Part shown: in pieces, positions 10,693-19,262 of the stretch
Position numbering within the stretch: the stretch's first letter is position 1
How the letters are laid out: each line of letters starts with the position of its first letter
Source of the DNA: DATLMR01 sp964615905
GTDB lineage: Bacteria; Acidobacteriota; Blastocatellia; UBA7656
Length of the DNA stretch: 64,000 nt
Reading direction: 5' to 3'
Assembly: GCA_964615905.1 (NCBI GenBank)
Contig: CAZTUB010000020.1
Span: forward strand, 31,071-95,070
Translations under genes and position numbers: made by a program
Notes under the pieces: model-generated
The model's database searches: none
What the model saw: only the letters and a program-made list of their open reading frames with translations
What the model was told of the DNA's origin: nothing

Positions 10693-11916
10693 CTACTTAT
10701 GCTGCCCGGCTTTGGTTATATCCTCCAAGACTTCTGGCTGCAACAAAATATCCTGGGTCGCGTTCTCCATCCCGGCGATAACAACAACTCGGTCGCCTAA
10801 GGCAATCGTCGGATAAGAGCTTTGTTCGCTCACCACACGCTTCTCAAGCGCTCCCTTTCGTAGATCTAAAACCCCCCGGACAATCTGCATTTTTTCTGCC
10901 TTCTCGTCCCAAGCTATGAAGACTTTCCCATTAGGCAGAGCCGCTGTCTGCGCGTGCTTGCCCAGGTTCCGGCTGGTCTCAATCATCCTGCGAGGAGAAT
11001 ACGAAGCGCCCTTGTCGTTCGATGTGGTGTAATACAGACCTTGCCGCTCCCCGCCCGTGAACCAGACAACCGTGATCTTGCCGTCGCGGCCAATACTCAT
11101 ACCAGGTCCGGTAACAGGGCAGGCGTTTATTTCCCAGCCGTCTGCGCTCACCCTCACGGGTATAAATGACTTGCCGCCATCCAGAGAGCGGGCAACAACG
11201 ATGTCTCTATACATTCGCCCTGATGCAGGCACGGTCCGATAGGCTAGATACAGTCTTCCGGCGGAATCTATCTGAATATTCGTGCGGCAGCACTCGCACA
11301 CATCCGAAAGAATCTTACGGTCGCCTGAGAATGTCTTGCCGCCATCAGTGGATGTGCGCATCCATATCTCCGCGCCTCTGTCTGTCACCTTCTTGTTTCG
11401 CTCGTCAATCCACGCCACATAGACGCCCCCTTTATCATCCACTGCGACAGATTGAAAGGCGTGGCCTGTCGGCTCACCAGCGGCGTCTGAGTTCAGGGTG
11501 ATGGCTTTAGAGAAGGTCCTGCCGCCATCGGTCGAGCGCGCAAATCGAATGTCACCTTTCCATTTCGCCCGCTCGTTGGCCCAACAGACATAAACTTCCT
11601 GGCCCGCAGACACAGCCACCTTCGGCGGGTTCTCATTCCGCACAGTGGCGTCACCTTCGCGGTCATTTACGCGCACCGGATCGGAGAACGCCTTGCCATC
11701 CCTTGAATGCCGAAGCATAACATTGCTTGTGCCGCTTGCGCGTTGGATATATGCCAGGTAGAAGCCGCCTCGCCCATCTGACACCACGTAGGGGTTGAAG
11801 TTCCCATCTCCCACCGGCATCGAGCCATGCTGGTGCGTCTGGGCAACCACAGCAGCCGTAGAGAAGAGAATGAATAGTATTGCCGTCTGTACTCGCATCA
11901 TTAAGCCGTAACTCAT
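10693..11916 (-). CDS. Secreted sialidase-like (BNR/Asp-box) beta-propeller protein
   Basis: About 407 aa. Several Asp-box motifs (SxDxGxTF/W type) are visible: STDGGRTFS, STDGGKTFS, SLDGGKSF and SNDKGASYS. Between them run repeated 'D..G..YVAW/LAY' strands, typical of a six-bladed sialidase/BNR propeller. A signal peptide (RVQTAILFILFSTAAVVAQ) follows the start. Starts at 11946 (GTG), 11916 or 11898 are all possible and none has a strong RBS; 11916 is a compromise. The Arg triad of true sialidases was not confirmed, so hydrolase activity is uncertain. It may be a sugar-binding or structural propeller. Confidence 0.8.
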   Translation of the reverse strand: MSYGLMMRVQTAILFILFSTAAVVAQTHQHGSMPVGDGNFNPYVVSDGRGGFYLAYIQRASGTSNVMLRHSRDGKAFSDPVRVNDREGDATVRNENPPKVAVSAGQEVYVCWANERAKWKGDIRFARSTDGGRTFSKAITLNSDAAGEPTGHAFQSVAVDDKGGVYVAWIDERNKKVTDRGAEIWMRTSTDGGKTFSGDRKILSDVCECCRTNIQIDSAGRLYLAYRTVPASGRMYRDIVVARSLDGGKSFIPVRVSADGWEINACPVTGPGMSIGRDGKITVVWFTGGERQGLYYTTSNDKGASYSPRRMIETSRNLGKHAQTAALPNGKVFIAWDEKAEKMQIVRGVLDLRKGALEKRVVSEQSSYPTIALGDRVVVIAGMENATQDILLQPEVLEDITKAGQHK

Positions 11917-12184
11917 AATCTTTCGCAAAAAGCTATCTGAGAGCACAACAATGCACTGCTCTCATGTAATTTAACTCGCACCCTGGGTCAAAAGTCTAGC
12001 CTCAAGCCAAACCAAATCTGTTGAGGATTATCAGTTGTGGTCTGCCTCCCGGCGATGCTGGCTTATGACTGCAGGTGTAGGAGGCCAGAAGCAACCACTT
12101 GAATAACCTGTTGGGTAACTTTATATGCCACTGGACGGGCCTGACATACCGAGGGAATAGGCTTGGTGGAAAAGATCAAAAGGA

Positions 12185-12508
12185 TTATCTTTTACCTCGT
12201 TTTGCCAGGACTCGCAGCCAGTTCGCCAAGGCATAGTCCCCTTGTTCTTCCAGGCGTGATACCTGTTTCTCCAACTCCTGCTCTTTGGCTCGCAACTGAT
12301 CGTTGATCTCGGCAAGCCTCTTCTCCCGATCTGCAGCCCTGGTCCCTAGCCCCGCCTCTCTAAGCACCAGTGACACATACTGCTTGGTCAAATTCAACTC
12401 TTTGGCAATCTCTACTATGGACTTTTTCTGCGCTCTCAGTTTAATAACTTTCGACTTAAGGGCTTCGCTTTCCCGATATGTCCTTTGGTTTCCGTCTCGG
12501 TCAGGCAT
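12185..12508 (-). CDS. Small HTH DNA-binding protein with C-terminal coiled coil
   Basis: 107 aa from the ATG at 12508, chosen because GAGAGGG lies upstream; a longer frame to 12646 is possible. A helix-turn-helix reads SEALKSKVIKLRAQKKSIVEIAKELNLTKQYVSLVLREAGL (about residues 14-54). A charged heptad-like helix (REKRLAEINDQLRAKEQELEKQVSRLEEQG) then suggests dimerisation. It resembles Hin/Tc3-type HTHs of small regulators or transposase N-termini. It is divergent from the secreted protein at 12671, so it might regulate that gene (inference). Confidence 0.6.
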   Translation of the reverse strand: MPDRDGNQRTYRESEALKSKVIKLRAQKKSIVEIAKELNLTKQYVSLVLREAGLGTRAADREKRLAEINDQLRAKEQELEKQVSRLEEQGDYALANWLRVLAKRGKR

Positions 12509-12670
12509 GTACACGATCCCTCTCTTTACTTTATCTATTACATGAGAGGGTTCTAAATGCCTGAAAATACCCAGGTAGGAGCATTTATTGGCGCTATCAG
12601 AGTTGAATGGCTGTGTTACTGTCATAGCAGTCTGCAGCGACTTCAATTGCTACCGACCGAGAGGGAGAAG

Positions 12671-13156
12671 ATGACAAGCATATGGGCGGTTATGGTTGTA
12701 ATGGCCTCGGTACTCTACTCATCCCCGGCTACACCTGACCAGGATAAGCCGGTGTGGGTTGATGAAGTTGAGCAGGCGCTTAATGAGGGAGGGTGGCAGT
12801 CAGTAAGAAAACGAACGTACGTCGAAGAAAAGACAAAAAGGTTTCTTAGCGTTACGATCCAGTTAGTCAACGGTGAAACCGATGCAACCATCGATATCAA
12901 ATTAAAGGCATCCACAAAGGAGGCACGCGATCAATTCAAAAGTGCAGTGACGGCTTACAAGGTAACAAATAAGCCGATCACGCTAAACAAATTTAGCGGA
13001 CTGGGCGAAGAGAACCTTCTTACGCGACCTGGGCTAGGGTGGTTAAGGATAACCTTTAGGAAGGGGCGGGCCTACATAGACGTATTAGCCCTATCGGAGG
13101 ATACAGCAAGGAGCGTGGCGCAACTTGTGGCCGACAAGATACCTGACAGGAACTAA
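12671..13156 (+). CDS. Secreted hypothetical protein
   Basis: 161 aa. ATG 12671 was chosen over an upstream frame start because GAGGGAGAAG precedes it and it opens a signal peptide (MTSIWAVMVVMASVLYSSPATP). The mature part has alternating beta/alpha texture (FLSVTIQLVNGETDATIDIKLKASTKEARDQFKSAVTAYK...) and ends VAQLVADKIPDRN. No family recognised. It is followed 32 bp later by a degenerate attC site, so it may be the first visible member of an old cassette cluster; no attC was found upstream. Confidence 0.6.
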   Translation: MTSIWAVMVVMASVLYSSPATPDQDKPVWVDEVEQALNEGGWQSVRKRTYVEEKTKRFLSVTIQLVNGETDATIDIKLKASTKEARDQFKSAVTAYKVTNKPITLNKFSGLGEENLLTRPGLGWLRITFRKGRAYIDVLALSEDTARSVAQLVADKIPDRN

Positions 13157-13187
13157 AGATGCCGACGAAAATGGTCAACGGATGCCA

Positions 13188-13282
13188 CGATCTAATAAAC
13201 TCATGGACCTCGGTCCGGAAACTCTTCTTTTATGGCTCATCCGAGAATACCTTTGGGCCGAATGATGCGGAGCTTTAGACAC
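13188..13282 (+). repeat. Degenerate integron attC site
   Basis: R''-like end GATCTAAT at 13189 and R'-like end CTTTAGAC ending 13280, with arms GGACCTCGGTCCGG and GGGCCGAATGATGCGGAG as in better sites further right. Both core boxes have mutations, so it is probably inactive. Confidence 0.6.
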
Positions 13283-13313
13283 CTGTGTGAACGTTGCTTT
13301 TGGAACAAAGCCA

Positions 13314-13886
13314 ATGAAAAGGTACTTAGACTATTTGGTTTTTTTGATACTATGCCTGGTCCTCATTTACCCAATAGTTTGGATTCTGGCGAGTAGCGAG
13401 ATTCTCGGAGAAGTTGAATTTGGTTACTATGCAGATTTTTATAAGGCAAAGCGAGCCATACGAGAAACAGGATGCGCCGAACAAATTGAGTATAGCCGCC
13501 ATGAAGATGTAACTTTGGAAGATTTTCATTTTAAGGTACACACTAAATCAGGTCAGGTAGTATTAGTCTGGTTTAATGAAGAGATGAATATCAACGAAGT
13601 ATGTAATAAACCGGAAGGCATTATAGTATTAGGTCCGGGGCAAGGGGCTGGTGGGCAAAGTTATACTACTGAATATCTTTCAAACCATTTGAACGGAAAA
13701 GGGGTTCAGGTAAGGAACATAAGAGATTTGTTGTGCCACATCCGTGAATTAGCACCCATCTTTGAAGCGAATTATGGAGACGAAAGCATTCAGACGCTTT
13801 CTCACAGCGAAGCGGATTCTAATCGGTATCTGCAAATCCTGATCGTGAAAGAAGGTGAACAGGATTCATTCATCTATTCGAAATAA
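13314..13886 (+). CDS. Membrane-anchored hypothetical protein (cassette gene)
   Basis: 190 aa from ATG 13314 (a start at 13287 is also possible). An N-terminal TM helix (YLVFLILCLVLIYPIVWIL) anchors a soluble domain rich in charged residues (FKVHTKSGQVVLVWFNEEMNINEVCN..., later YLQILIVKEGEQDSFIYSK). No family recognised. The gene is visibly AT-richer than the flanking conserved genes and lies exactly between two attC-like sites (13188-13282 and 13942-13988). Both traits are typical of an integron cassette. Confidence 0.6.
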   Translation: MKRYLDYLVFLILCLVLIYPIVWILASSEILGEVEFGYYADFYKAKRAIRETGCAEQIEYSRHEDVTLEDFHFKVHTKSGQVVLVWFNEEMNINEVCNKPEGIIVLGPGQGAGGQSYTTEYLSNHLNGKGVQVRNIRDLLCHIRELAPIFEANYGDESIQTLSHSEADSNRYLQILIVKEGEQDSFIYSK

Positions 13887-13941
13887 TCATCGCATATCTA
13901 ATTGAGAAGGAAGGATATTCAACCGTGATCTGTGGCGAAAG

Positions 13942-13988
13942 CCGTCTAACAACCGCGTAGCATCACCGTGCTGCGACGCGCTAGGCGC
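13942..13988 (+). repeat. Compact attC-like site
   Basis: GTCTAAC at 13944-13950 and GCTAGGC at 13980-13986 enclose short complementary arms (CCGCGTAGCA / TGCTGCGACGCG). At under 50 bp it looks like an attC whose centre has been deleted. R' departs from GTTRRRY at one base. Confidence 0.55.
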
Positions 13989-14011
13989 TACAATAAGGCA
14001 GTTGAGTATCA

Positions 14012-14404
14012 ATGAAAAAGCTGGCAAATCTTATCCTCTTATCACTTGCTGCACTTAGCTGTCACATAGACCCCAGTGTCCGGGTGGAAGGATGTAATCC
14101 ACCTCGATTCATCTTATCCAATAACACAGTGACAACCACCCTTTTTGTATCCCGCATACCCCCTGAGCATCGAGATAGATTACCTTTAGAGTTCTTCAGC
14201 AAAGATAACCCGAACACTTACTGGATGATTGAAGGAAAACATGACCAGATGAACTCAATAACGTATGGCCAGGTGCCCTTAGGTATGAGTGAGGTGGTTG
14301 CGGCCAAGCCTCTAGTAGAAGGCGAGAGCTATTATGTATTGTTGGCGTCACTGGCCGGGCGGTCATTTGTTATTGAAGACGGCTGCGTAAAGGAAGTTCG
14401 ATAG
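14012..14404 (+). CDS. Hypothetical lipoprotein (cassette gene)
   Basis: 130 aa with an N-terminal lipoprotein signal (MKKLANLILLSLAALSC, lipobox AALSC, Cys17). The mature domain reads like a small beta-sandwich (PPRFILSNNTVTTTLFVSRIPPEHRDR ... YGQVPLGMSEVVAAKPLVEGESYYVLLA). No family recognised. The gene sits between attC-like sites at 13942-13988 and 14432-14490, so it is likely an acquired cassette exported to the cell envelope. Confidence 0.65.
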   Translation: MKKLANLILLSLAALSCHIDPSVRVEGCNPPRFILSNNTVTTTLFVSRIPPEHRDRLPLEFFSKDNPNTYWMIEGKHDQMNSITYGQVPLGMSEVVAAKPLVEGESYYVLLASLAGRSFVIEDGCVKEVR

Positions 14405-14431
14405 TAAAGGAAAGCCGCGATACGCTTACGC

Positions 14432-14490
14432 GCGCCCGACAACCGCATACACCAGGGCCGCGAATCCAGGCACATATGAAGTGTTAGACG
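14432..14490 (+). repeat. Degenerate attC-like site
   Basis: R''-like GCCCGAC at 14434-14440 followed by AACCGCATACACCAGGGCCGCG, and R' GTTAGAC at 14483-14489. The right arm is shortened. It follows the lipoprotein gene stop by about 30 bp. Confidence 0.55.
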
Positions 14491-14624
14491 GCCCGATCAG
14501 CATATCTTCAAACTGTTTATTGTTAACATAGACTCCCTGCTCGCGTCATGAGTGATGAGCAAATCGGTTAAGGAATATCGATGCGCCGAAATGACCGCGA
14601 AACACAGAGGGAGTAAAGAAAGCA

Positions 14625-16217
14625 ATGAAGCAACGTAGGACTGTGGGTCAGAGAATCAAGCTTGACGTTCTGCCGTTACAGCATGTCCTGGCCCACAACG
14701 CCCGTATTATCTTGCTGCTATCAATTTGGATATTGACTGTTGTGAGCCCGGCCCAGTCGCAAACACCTCCAGCTAAAATTGCTGAGGAGTGCAATTGCCA
14801 CATTATGTTTGACAATCTGGTCTCTAAGGTTGAATCCAACTATGTTGGATATCATGTCGGTGTTCGAGGTAAACGCGACACCGAGTACCGTCATTATACC
14901 AAAGCATTGAGAAACCGCGCGCAACGCACCCCGGCTAATAAGTGTATCTTCCTCCTGCAAGAATTCGTCAGGTTCTTCCGCGATGGACATATGTTCGTCA
15001 ATGAAGCTCCACAACTCACTGACGAAAGTGTAAGCCGACTCACGAGTGCTGCCGAGAAGGTATCGCGCGACGAAGAAGAGATTCGCCGCTATCTCGACTC
15101 GAATGCCACGCGCCTCGACCCTATTGAGGGGATATGGTATGCCAAAGAAGGGTACCGCATTGGTATCGTGCGCGATTACAAACCTGGCCGCCGCGACTTT
15201 GTGGCAATCATGCTCTCGGAAAGCGTTCAGCGATGGACGCCTGGCCAGGTGAAAGCAGAATTCAGGAGGCTGCCCGACAGGTCGTATGACGTTGTATTTT
15301 ACAGCGGCAGGCACTACCCGCTTCACCTGTCGGTATACCTGCGCGGCCAGCAAGGTGGTGCTGCAATCCGGCGAGGGCTTCTTTTGCACATGCCCCCGAT
15401 CACCTGGGGGAAAGCCTATCCCCTGAAACCGGATGAGCGGGACCTTCTCGACCCAGTTGACCCCCGCCGCCCGACAATCCGTCTTATTGGCCAATCCACT
15501 GTAGTCGTTTCAGTGCCGTCGCACTCACCCGAACACGCCCCCGTACTCAACGGCCTCGTCGAAAAATTTCGCGAGCGCATTCTCAATGCTGAAAACCTAA
15601 TCATTGACATACGCGGTGACGAAGGCGGCAGTTCAGGGATGACCCGCGCGCTGATGCCGTTTTTCATAACAAAGTCCAAGCGTCCGAGCCGCTCCGCCGG
15701 TGGTAAGCCGGTTGTCGTCTCCTCGCCAGACAACATCGCTTACTTTGAGCAGATGCAGAGCCAGGGGTGGGTCCCGGCGCATCTGGTTGAACGCATGAAA
15801 GCAAACCCCGGCAAAGTAGTCTTCTTTGAAGACCCGGACCCGGCTGATTCCGCGCCGATTGCGGCCACTGATGACACAGCCACGCCGCGTCCGCGCAACG
15901 TGGCAATTTTGATGGACGGCGCGGTTACTAGCGCAGGGGAAGCCTTTGTGCTGGCAGCTATGAAGAATGAGAAGGTGACACTTTTCGGCGAGAACACCGG
16001 AGGAGTGATTGACTACCAGAACGTGACCATCAGCTCCGTACCAGGTTGTCCGGCGCTTGGAATATCTCTAGGCTATCCGACTATCGCCGCATCAGACCGC
16101 CTCCCAACCGGCGGCATCAATGCGAGGGGGATTCCGCCGGATGTCCGCATCGGGCGCGGCGTGACGAACCCGATTCAATTTATAATTGACTATTATGCGC
16201 GGCGTGAGAAACGATGA
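14625..16217 (+). CDS. Exported S41-family (C-terminal processing protease-like) peptidase
   Basis: 530 aa, RBS GGGAGTAAAG before ATG 14625. A hydrophobic signal/anchor lies at about residues 27-45. The N-terminal region (about 50-130) resembles the helical cap of S41 proteases. The catalytic core contains NLIIDIRGDEGGSSGMTRALMPFF (about 325-350) and the nucleophile segment VAILMDGAVTSAGEAFVLAA (about 425-445), where SAGE carries the expected Ser. LPTGGINARGIPPDVRI is the usual C-terminal strand. Members of this family degrade or process periplasmic proteins, or act on diverse peptides. No PDZ domain is obvious. The substrate is unknown. Confidence 0.85.
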   Translation: MKQRRTVGQRIKLDVLPLQHVLAHNARIILLLSIWILTVVSPAQSQTPPAKIAEECNCHIMFDNLVSKVESNYVGYHVGVRGKRDTEYRHYTKALRNRAQRTPANKCIFLLQEFVRFFRDGHMFVNEAPQLTDESVSRLTSAAEKVSRDEEEIRRYLDSNATRLDPIEGIWYAKEGYRIGIVRDYKPGRRDFVAIMLSESVQRWTPGQVKAEFRRLPDRSYDVVFYSGRHYPLHLSVYLRGQQGGAAIRRGLLLHMPPITWGKAYPLKPDERDLLDPVDPRRPTIRLIGQSTVVVSVPSHSPEHAPVLNGLVEKFRERILNAENLIIDIRGDEGGSSGMTRALMPFFITKSKRPSRSAGGKPVVVSSPDNIAYFEQMQSQGWVPAHLVERMKANPGKVVFFEDPDPADSAPIAATDDTATPRPRNVAILMDGAVTSAGEAFVLAAMKNEKVTLFGENTGGVIDYQNVTISSVPGCPALGISLGYPTIAASDRLPTGGINARGIPPDVRIGRGVTNPIQFIIDYYARREKR

Positions 16218-16682
16218 GCCATGGTTTAATTCTTCAACGAATGGAGTCAAGATATTAGCAAGCGTGCTACTAAAGCAAAGCCAAGGCAACTCAATCCGAA
16301 ATCGCCGGGAGAGAGTATAAGAATAAAACCCTCTTCAGAATCTGTTCAGATAGAATAAGCTATAAATCAGCATTTTTTCCTTACCGTGCGGTTGAGTTAA
16401 TAGTCAGGCAGCAAAATGGAGAGTGTTCCCTGGCCCTGTCAGGACAAGCAATCTGTTCTCGTCAAGAAATCCGTTTTTCATCTACATATTAAGAGGAGGA
16501 TGTCGATGGTTCAGGTGCCAGCCTTCCGTGACTCCTGCGGATATGCTTTTAAGGTTGGCGGGGCCTGGCACGACCGCTCTGAGTTACCTGGAGCTGCCGC
16601 TCGATGTCAAACTGAATGAGCATGTCAACCGATCCTGTGCCTCACTGAGAGGCACACTCAAATCTTACATGGAGAATAGCTA
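16218..16682. other. Gap with a possible small remnant ORF
   Basis: 465 bp between the S41 peptidase and the four-helix membrane protein. A frame at 16423-16683 encodes 86 aa ending DMLLRLAGPGTTALSYLELPLDVKLNEHVNRSCASLRGTLKSYMENS. Its stop overlaps the next ATG (TAATGA), which would suit translational coupling. No family or convincing RBS was found, so it may be a remnant. Nothing else recognised. Confidence 0.3.
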
Positions 16683-17078
16683 ATGAAGCCCGACATTATG
16701 TTAACCATCGCGTCCCTGCTCTCGATCCTCTTCACCTCGTTTCACCATGCGGATGACGTCGTGCGCGGGATGGCCCCTGGAGGGTTCTCGAACCTCATTC
16801 CGGTGCTCTTCCTGCTCGTCTGGCTGTACGCAACGCTGGCGCTTGCCGGACGGCGTTCGGGGTACGTCATCATCCTCGTCTTGTCGCTGCTCGCGTCGGG
16901 CCTCCCTGTCATCCACATGAGGGGGTCGGGACTTGTCGGCAGCAAGATCAACCCCGGCGGAGACTTCGGAGAATTCTTCTTCGTCTGGACGCTCGTCGCG
17001 CTCGGCGTGACCGGGTTCTTCTCGGTCATCCTCTCGGCGCGCGGACTGTGGAGCCTGCGACGGGGCCAGCCCCGGTAG
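16683..17078 (+). CDS. Small four-helix membrane protein
   Basis: 131 aa, ATG 16683. Four hydrophobic segments (IMLTIASLLSILFTSF, LIPVLFLLVWLYATLALA, YVIILVLSLLASGLPVI, FFFVWTLVALGVTGFFSVIL) separated by short polar loops indicate an inner-membrane protein. HHADD lies after helix 1. No named family recognised. The stop is followed immediately by GTCCAAC (17078-17084), which resembles a decayed attC R'' end, so a cassette origin is possible but not proven. Confidence 0.65.
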   Translation: MKPDIMLTIASLLSILFTSFHHADDVVRGMAPGGFSNLIPVLFLLVWLYATLALAGRRSGYVIILVLSLLASGLPVIHMRGSGLVGSKINPGGDFGEFFFVWTLVALGVTGFFSVILSARGLWSLRRGQPR

Positions 17079-17331
17079 TCCAACAACCCGAACATGGAAA
17101 GCCTGTGGCAGAGGCAATCTCAGTGGGCTTCAGGTGAGGATTTCATGTTCGCGCGAATGGATGGCACGACTTATTGTCCAGACTCGCTACGCCGAGCTGA
17201 ATCGCAACAACCTCGAATGCTTACATTCACTTATCAAAGGAGGTTGCGGCATGGGCGACAAAGATTATGCGCGTGAGATAACAGGAGCGTTGGGAAGCGA
17301 AAAGATGCAATAAACCGCATTTTATAGGTGG

Positions 17332-17373
17332 TCGCGGGGGCAGAATTTGAGCCTACGACCTTTGGGTTATGAG
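17332..17373 (-). other. Decayed tRNA-Met 3' fragment (candidate att remnant)
   Basis: Read on the minus strand it has an anticodon loop CTCATAACCC, a variable part AAAGGTC, a mutated T-arm (GTAGG CTCAAAT TCTGC) and a GCCCCCGC acceptor side. The 5' half of a tRNA is absent. It matches, in the same orientation, the better preserved copy at 36496-36537. Confidence 0.6.
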
Positions 17374-17420
17374 CGCGAGGTATAGACTTGTCAATGACGG
17401 CCCTATACATTGGCTGTCGT

Positions 17421-17440
17421 TGAATGCAGAGTTAAGCCGC
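17421..17440 (+). repeat. Possible attC R' half
   Basis: TGAATGCAGAGTTAAGCCGC resembles the right end of better attC sites (for example the end of 55100-55196). No left half is seen at the usual distance. It directly precedes the Nudix gene. Confidence 0.35.
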
Positions 17441-17444
17441 CAAC

Positions 17445-17927
17445 ATGAATGCCATGCACGTTGAGATTCCAAAGGAAGCGCGTCCGGTTGCACGGGTTCT
17501 CTTATTGGGCCCCGGTGGGAGATTGCTGCTGCTACTTGCGCAAGACGCGCCCGGCGGCCATCACTGGTGGGTCACGCCTGGCGGCGGCCTGGACGAGGGC
17601 GAGAGCTTCGAGCAGGCGGCGCGGCGTGAATTGCTAGAGGAAACGGGCATCCAGGCGGAGATCGGTCCGTGGGTGTGGACCCGGCGTCACGCCTACTCCT
17701 TCAACGGACTGTGGTGCGATCAATACGAGCGGTTCTTTGTGGCCCGGACGAGCGAGGCTAGGGTCCAGCCTCTCAAGCAGGATAGCTATGTCCGGTCGTA
17801 TCGTTGGTGGACGTTGCAGGACCTTGCCGTCGCGGCCGATGATTTCGCTCCGCGCCGTCTGCCAGAGTTGTGGCCGAGCGTCGCACGCGGCGACTATCCC
17901 GAATGCCCCATAGACTGTGGCGTGTAG
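17445..17927 (+). CDS. Nudix hydrolase
   Basis: 160 aa. The full Nudix box GGGLDEGESFEQAARRELLEETGI (about residues 46-69) matches GX5EX7REUXEEXGU, with the metal-binding Glu residues intact. A beta strand RVLLLGPGGRLLLLL precedes it. Family members hydrolyse nucleoside diphosphates linked to another moiety; this substrate cannot be read from sequence. The gene is followed by a GrpB-family gene on the same strand. The pair is bounded by attC half sites, suggesting a former two-gene cassette or two cassettes fused by loss of a site. Confidence 0.9.
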   Translation: MNAMHVEIPKEARPVARVLLLGPGGRLLLLLAQDAPGGHHWWVTPGGGLDEGESFEQAARRELLEETGIQAEIGPWVWTRRHAYSFNGLWCDQYERFFVARTSEARVQPLKQDSYVRSYRWWTLQDLAVAADDFAPRRLPELWPSVARGDYPECPIDCGV

Positions 17928-17967
17928 ACTTGATCGCGCGTCAGGCGTCAGAATGAAGGTTCTATTC

Positions 17968-18498
17968 ATGTACGGGATGAGGAAAGATGAGTTGCTCCTG
18001 TTGCCGCACGACCCCGCCTGGGCGGATGATTTCCGCGCGGAGAAGGATCGGATGGTCGCAGCCTTAGCGGATCCGTCCGTTCAAATCGAGCATGTGGGAA
18101 GCACCTCAATACCGGCAGTCCACGCCAAGCCCATTCTGGACATCGCTATCCTCTGTGGAGAGAAGGGGATCGAAAGGGTCGCCCAGGCCCTGCTCGGACT
18201 CGGCTACGAGTATCGGGGGCAGTTTGATGATGTGGCTGGCCATTACTATGCGGTCCGCGACAGAGGGAATATTCGACTTTGCCAGGCGCACATATTCACG
18301 GAAGCCACAGCGGATTGGCATTCCAAACTGAGGTTTCGTGACGTGCTCCGGCAGCATCTCGATCTGGCTCGTGAGTACGACGCTTATAAGCTATGGCTGG
18401 CGAAAGTGGCCGCTAACAAAACGGAATACGCCGAGATCAAGTCGCGGTGGGTAGACACCTTTATAGTGAAGGTCATGAGCGCCCCGGTTTCCGCCTAA
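17968..18498 (+). CDS. GrpB family protein (nucleotidyltransferase-like fold)
   Basis: 176 aa from ATG 17968, preceded by AAGG; upstream starts at 17953 and 17917 are possible. The GrpB signature is clear: LLLPHDPAWADDFRAEKDRM, then VQIEHVGSTSIPAVHAKPILDIAI, where GS(T)S and D resemble the nucleotidyltransferase active site, then HIFTEATADWHSKLRFRDVLRQH and YxxLKxxLA-type KLWLAKVAANKTEYAEIKSRWV. Biochemical role unknown for most members; CoaE fusions are known. Its stop overlaps GCCTAAC, an attC R'' box. Confidence 0.88.
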   Translation: MYGMRKDELLLLPHDPAWADDFRAEKDRMVAALADPSVQIEHVGSTSIPAVHAKPILDIAILCGEKGIERVAQALLGLGYEYRGQFDDVAGHYYAVRDRGNIRLCQAHIFTEATADWHSKLRFRDVLRQHLDLAREYDAYKLWLAKVAANKTEYAEIKSRWVDTFIVKVMSAPVSA

Positions 18499-18505
18499 CA
18501 AGCGC
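18490..18505 (+). repeat. attC R'' half site
   Basis: CCGCCTAACAAGCGCG matches the left end of complete attC sites (compare 49779). The right half is missing; sequence beyond belongs to the 3' end of the minus-strand MobB-like gene. Confidence 0.45.
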
Positions 18506-18531
18506 GATTCTCCGAATTAACACACGCGCCT

Positions 18532-19203
18532 CTACAAGACCGATGTTGTCGAATGTACCAACCTCGCTCGAACAAAGTCTATCAGAGGCCGGCTCATAAA
18601 ATGTTCTTCCGCGCTGATGGTAAAATAAGGCTTTTCTCTCTCAACCTCGCGTGCTAACAAAGCAGCTTTCTCACCTCTCAGACTCAGTGAGTAATGATTA
18701 CAGGGCCGTACGGCCAGCAGGTATGCGTCGACGAGATCGAAAAATTGCCGTGCAGAAGGTTTGAAGTCAGGATTGAGAGGATCGAGCACCTGTATATAAA
18801 GCGTCGGCTTCATAAATCTGCGCAAGCTGTTGCTTTCGACAATGACAAATTCGTCGCTCTCAACTTCTTTTCTGAGCGACGCGAGCGCAGTAAACAATTC
18901 GCCTTGCCTGGTGCGCACCCAGACAGACCGCCGCGCACCTGCGGCAAGAAATCGCGCAGTATCTGTGCCCGAATCTTTTTTGCGTTCTTCGCTGATCGAA
19001 AATTGGTGTTCGTTCACCGCGCATTCACACGCTTCGCCGTTGACCGAGCAGACTCCGTGGCCAAACTGGGTAATCTTCACCGCAGTCCAATTCATTTCAG
19101 GCATCGCTCGGATTATGCCTTCGACGACAGAAGTCTTGCCGATGTTCCGCGTGTGACCACCAATCATTACCATCTTCATCGCGTGTTTCCTACTCATATC
19201 CAC
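18532..19203 (-). CDS. MobB-like P-loop NTPase
   Basis: 223 aa. The Walker A motif GGHTRNIGKTS lies near residues 15-25, followed by VVEGIIRAMPEMNWTAVKIT, the layout of MobB-type GTPases. A Cys pair (GEACECAVNEH) is unusual. Position is telling: it is the last gene of the minus-strand cluster alpha-beta-gamma formate dehydrogenase, porin, this gene (60 nt gap). Formate dehydrogenase carries bis-MGD, and MobB assists molybdopterin-guanine dinucleotide formation, so a cofactor-maturation role is a reasonable inference. Similarity is only at motif level, and it could be another metal or cofactor P-loop adaptor. Confidence 0.65.
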   Translation of the reverse strand: MDMSRKHAMKMVMIGGHTRNIGKTSVVEGIIRAMPEMNWTAVKITQFGHGVCSVNGEACECAVNEHQFSISEERKKDSGTDTARFLAAGARRSVWVRTRQGELFTALASLRKEVESDEFVIVESNSLRRFMKPTLYIQVLDPLNPDFKPSARQFFDLVDAYLLAVRPCNHYSLSLRGEKAALLAREVEREKPYFTISAEEHFMSRPLIDFVRARLVHSTTSVL

Positions 19204-19262
19204 CTGACGGGTGGGAAATCACTTTGTCACCCGTGCCTGCGGGCGGGCCTTCCCGTCTCATT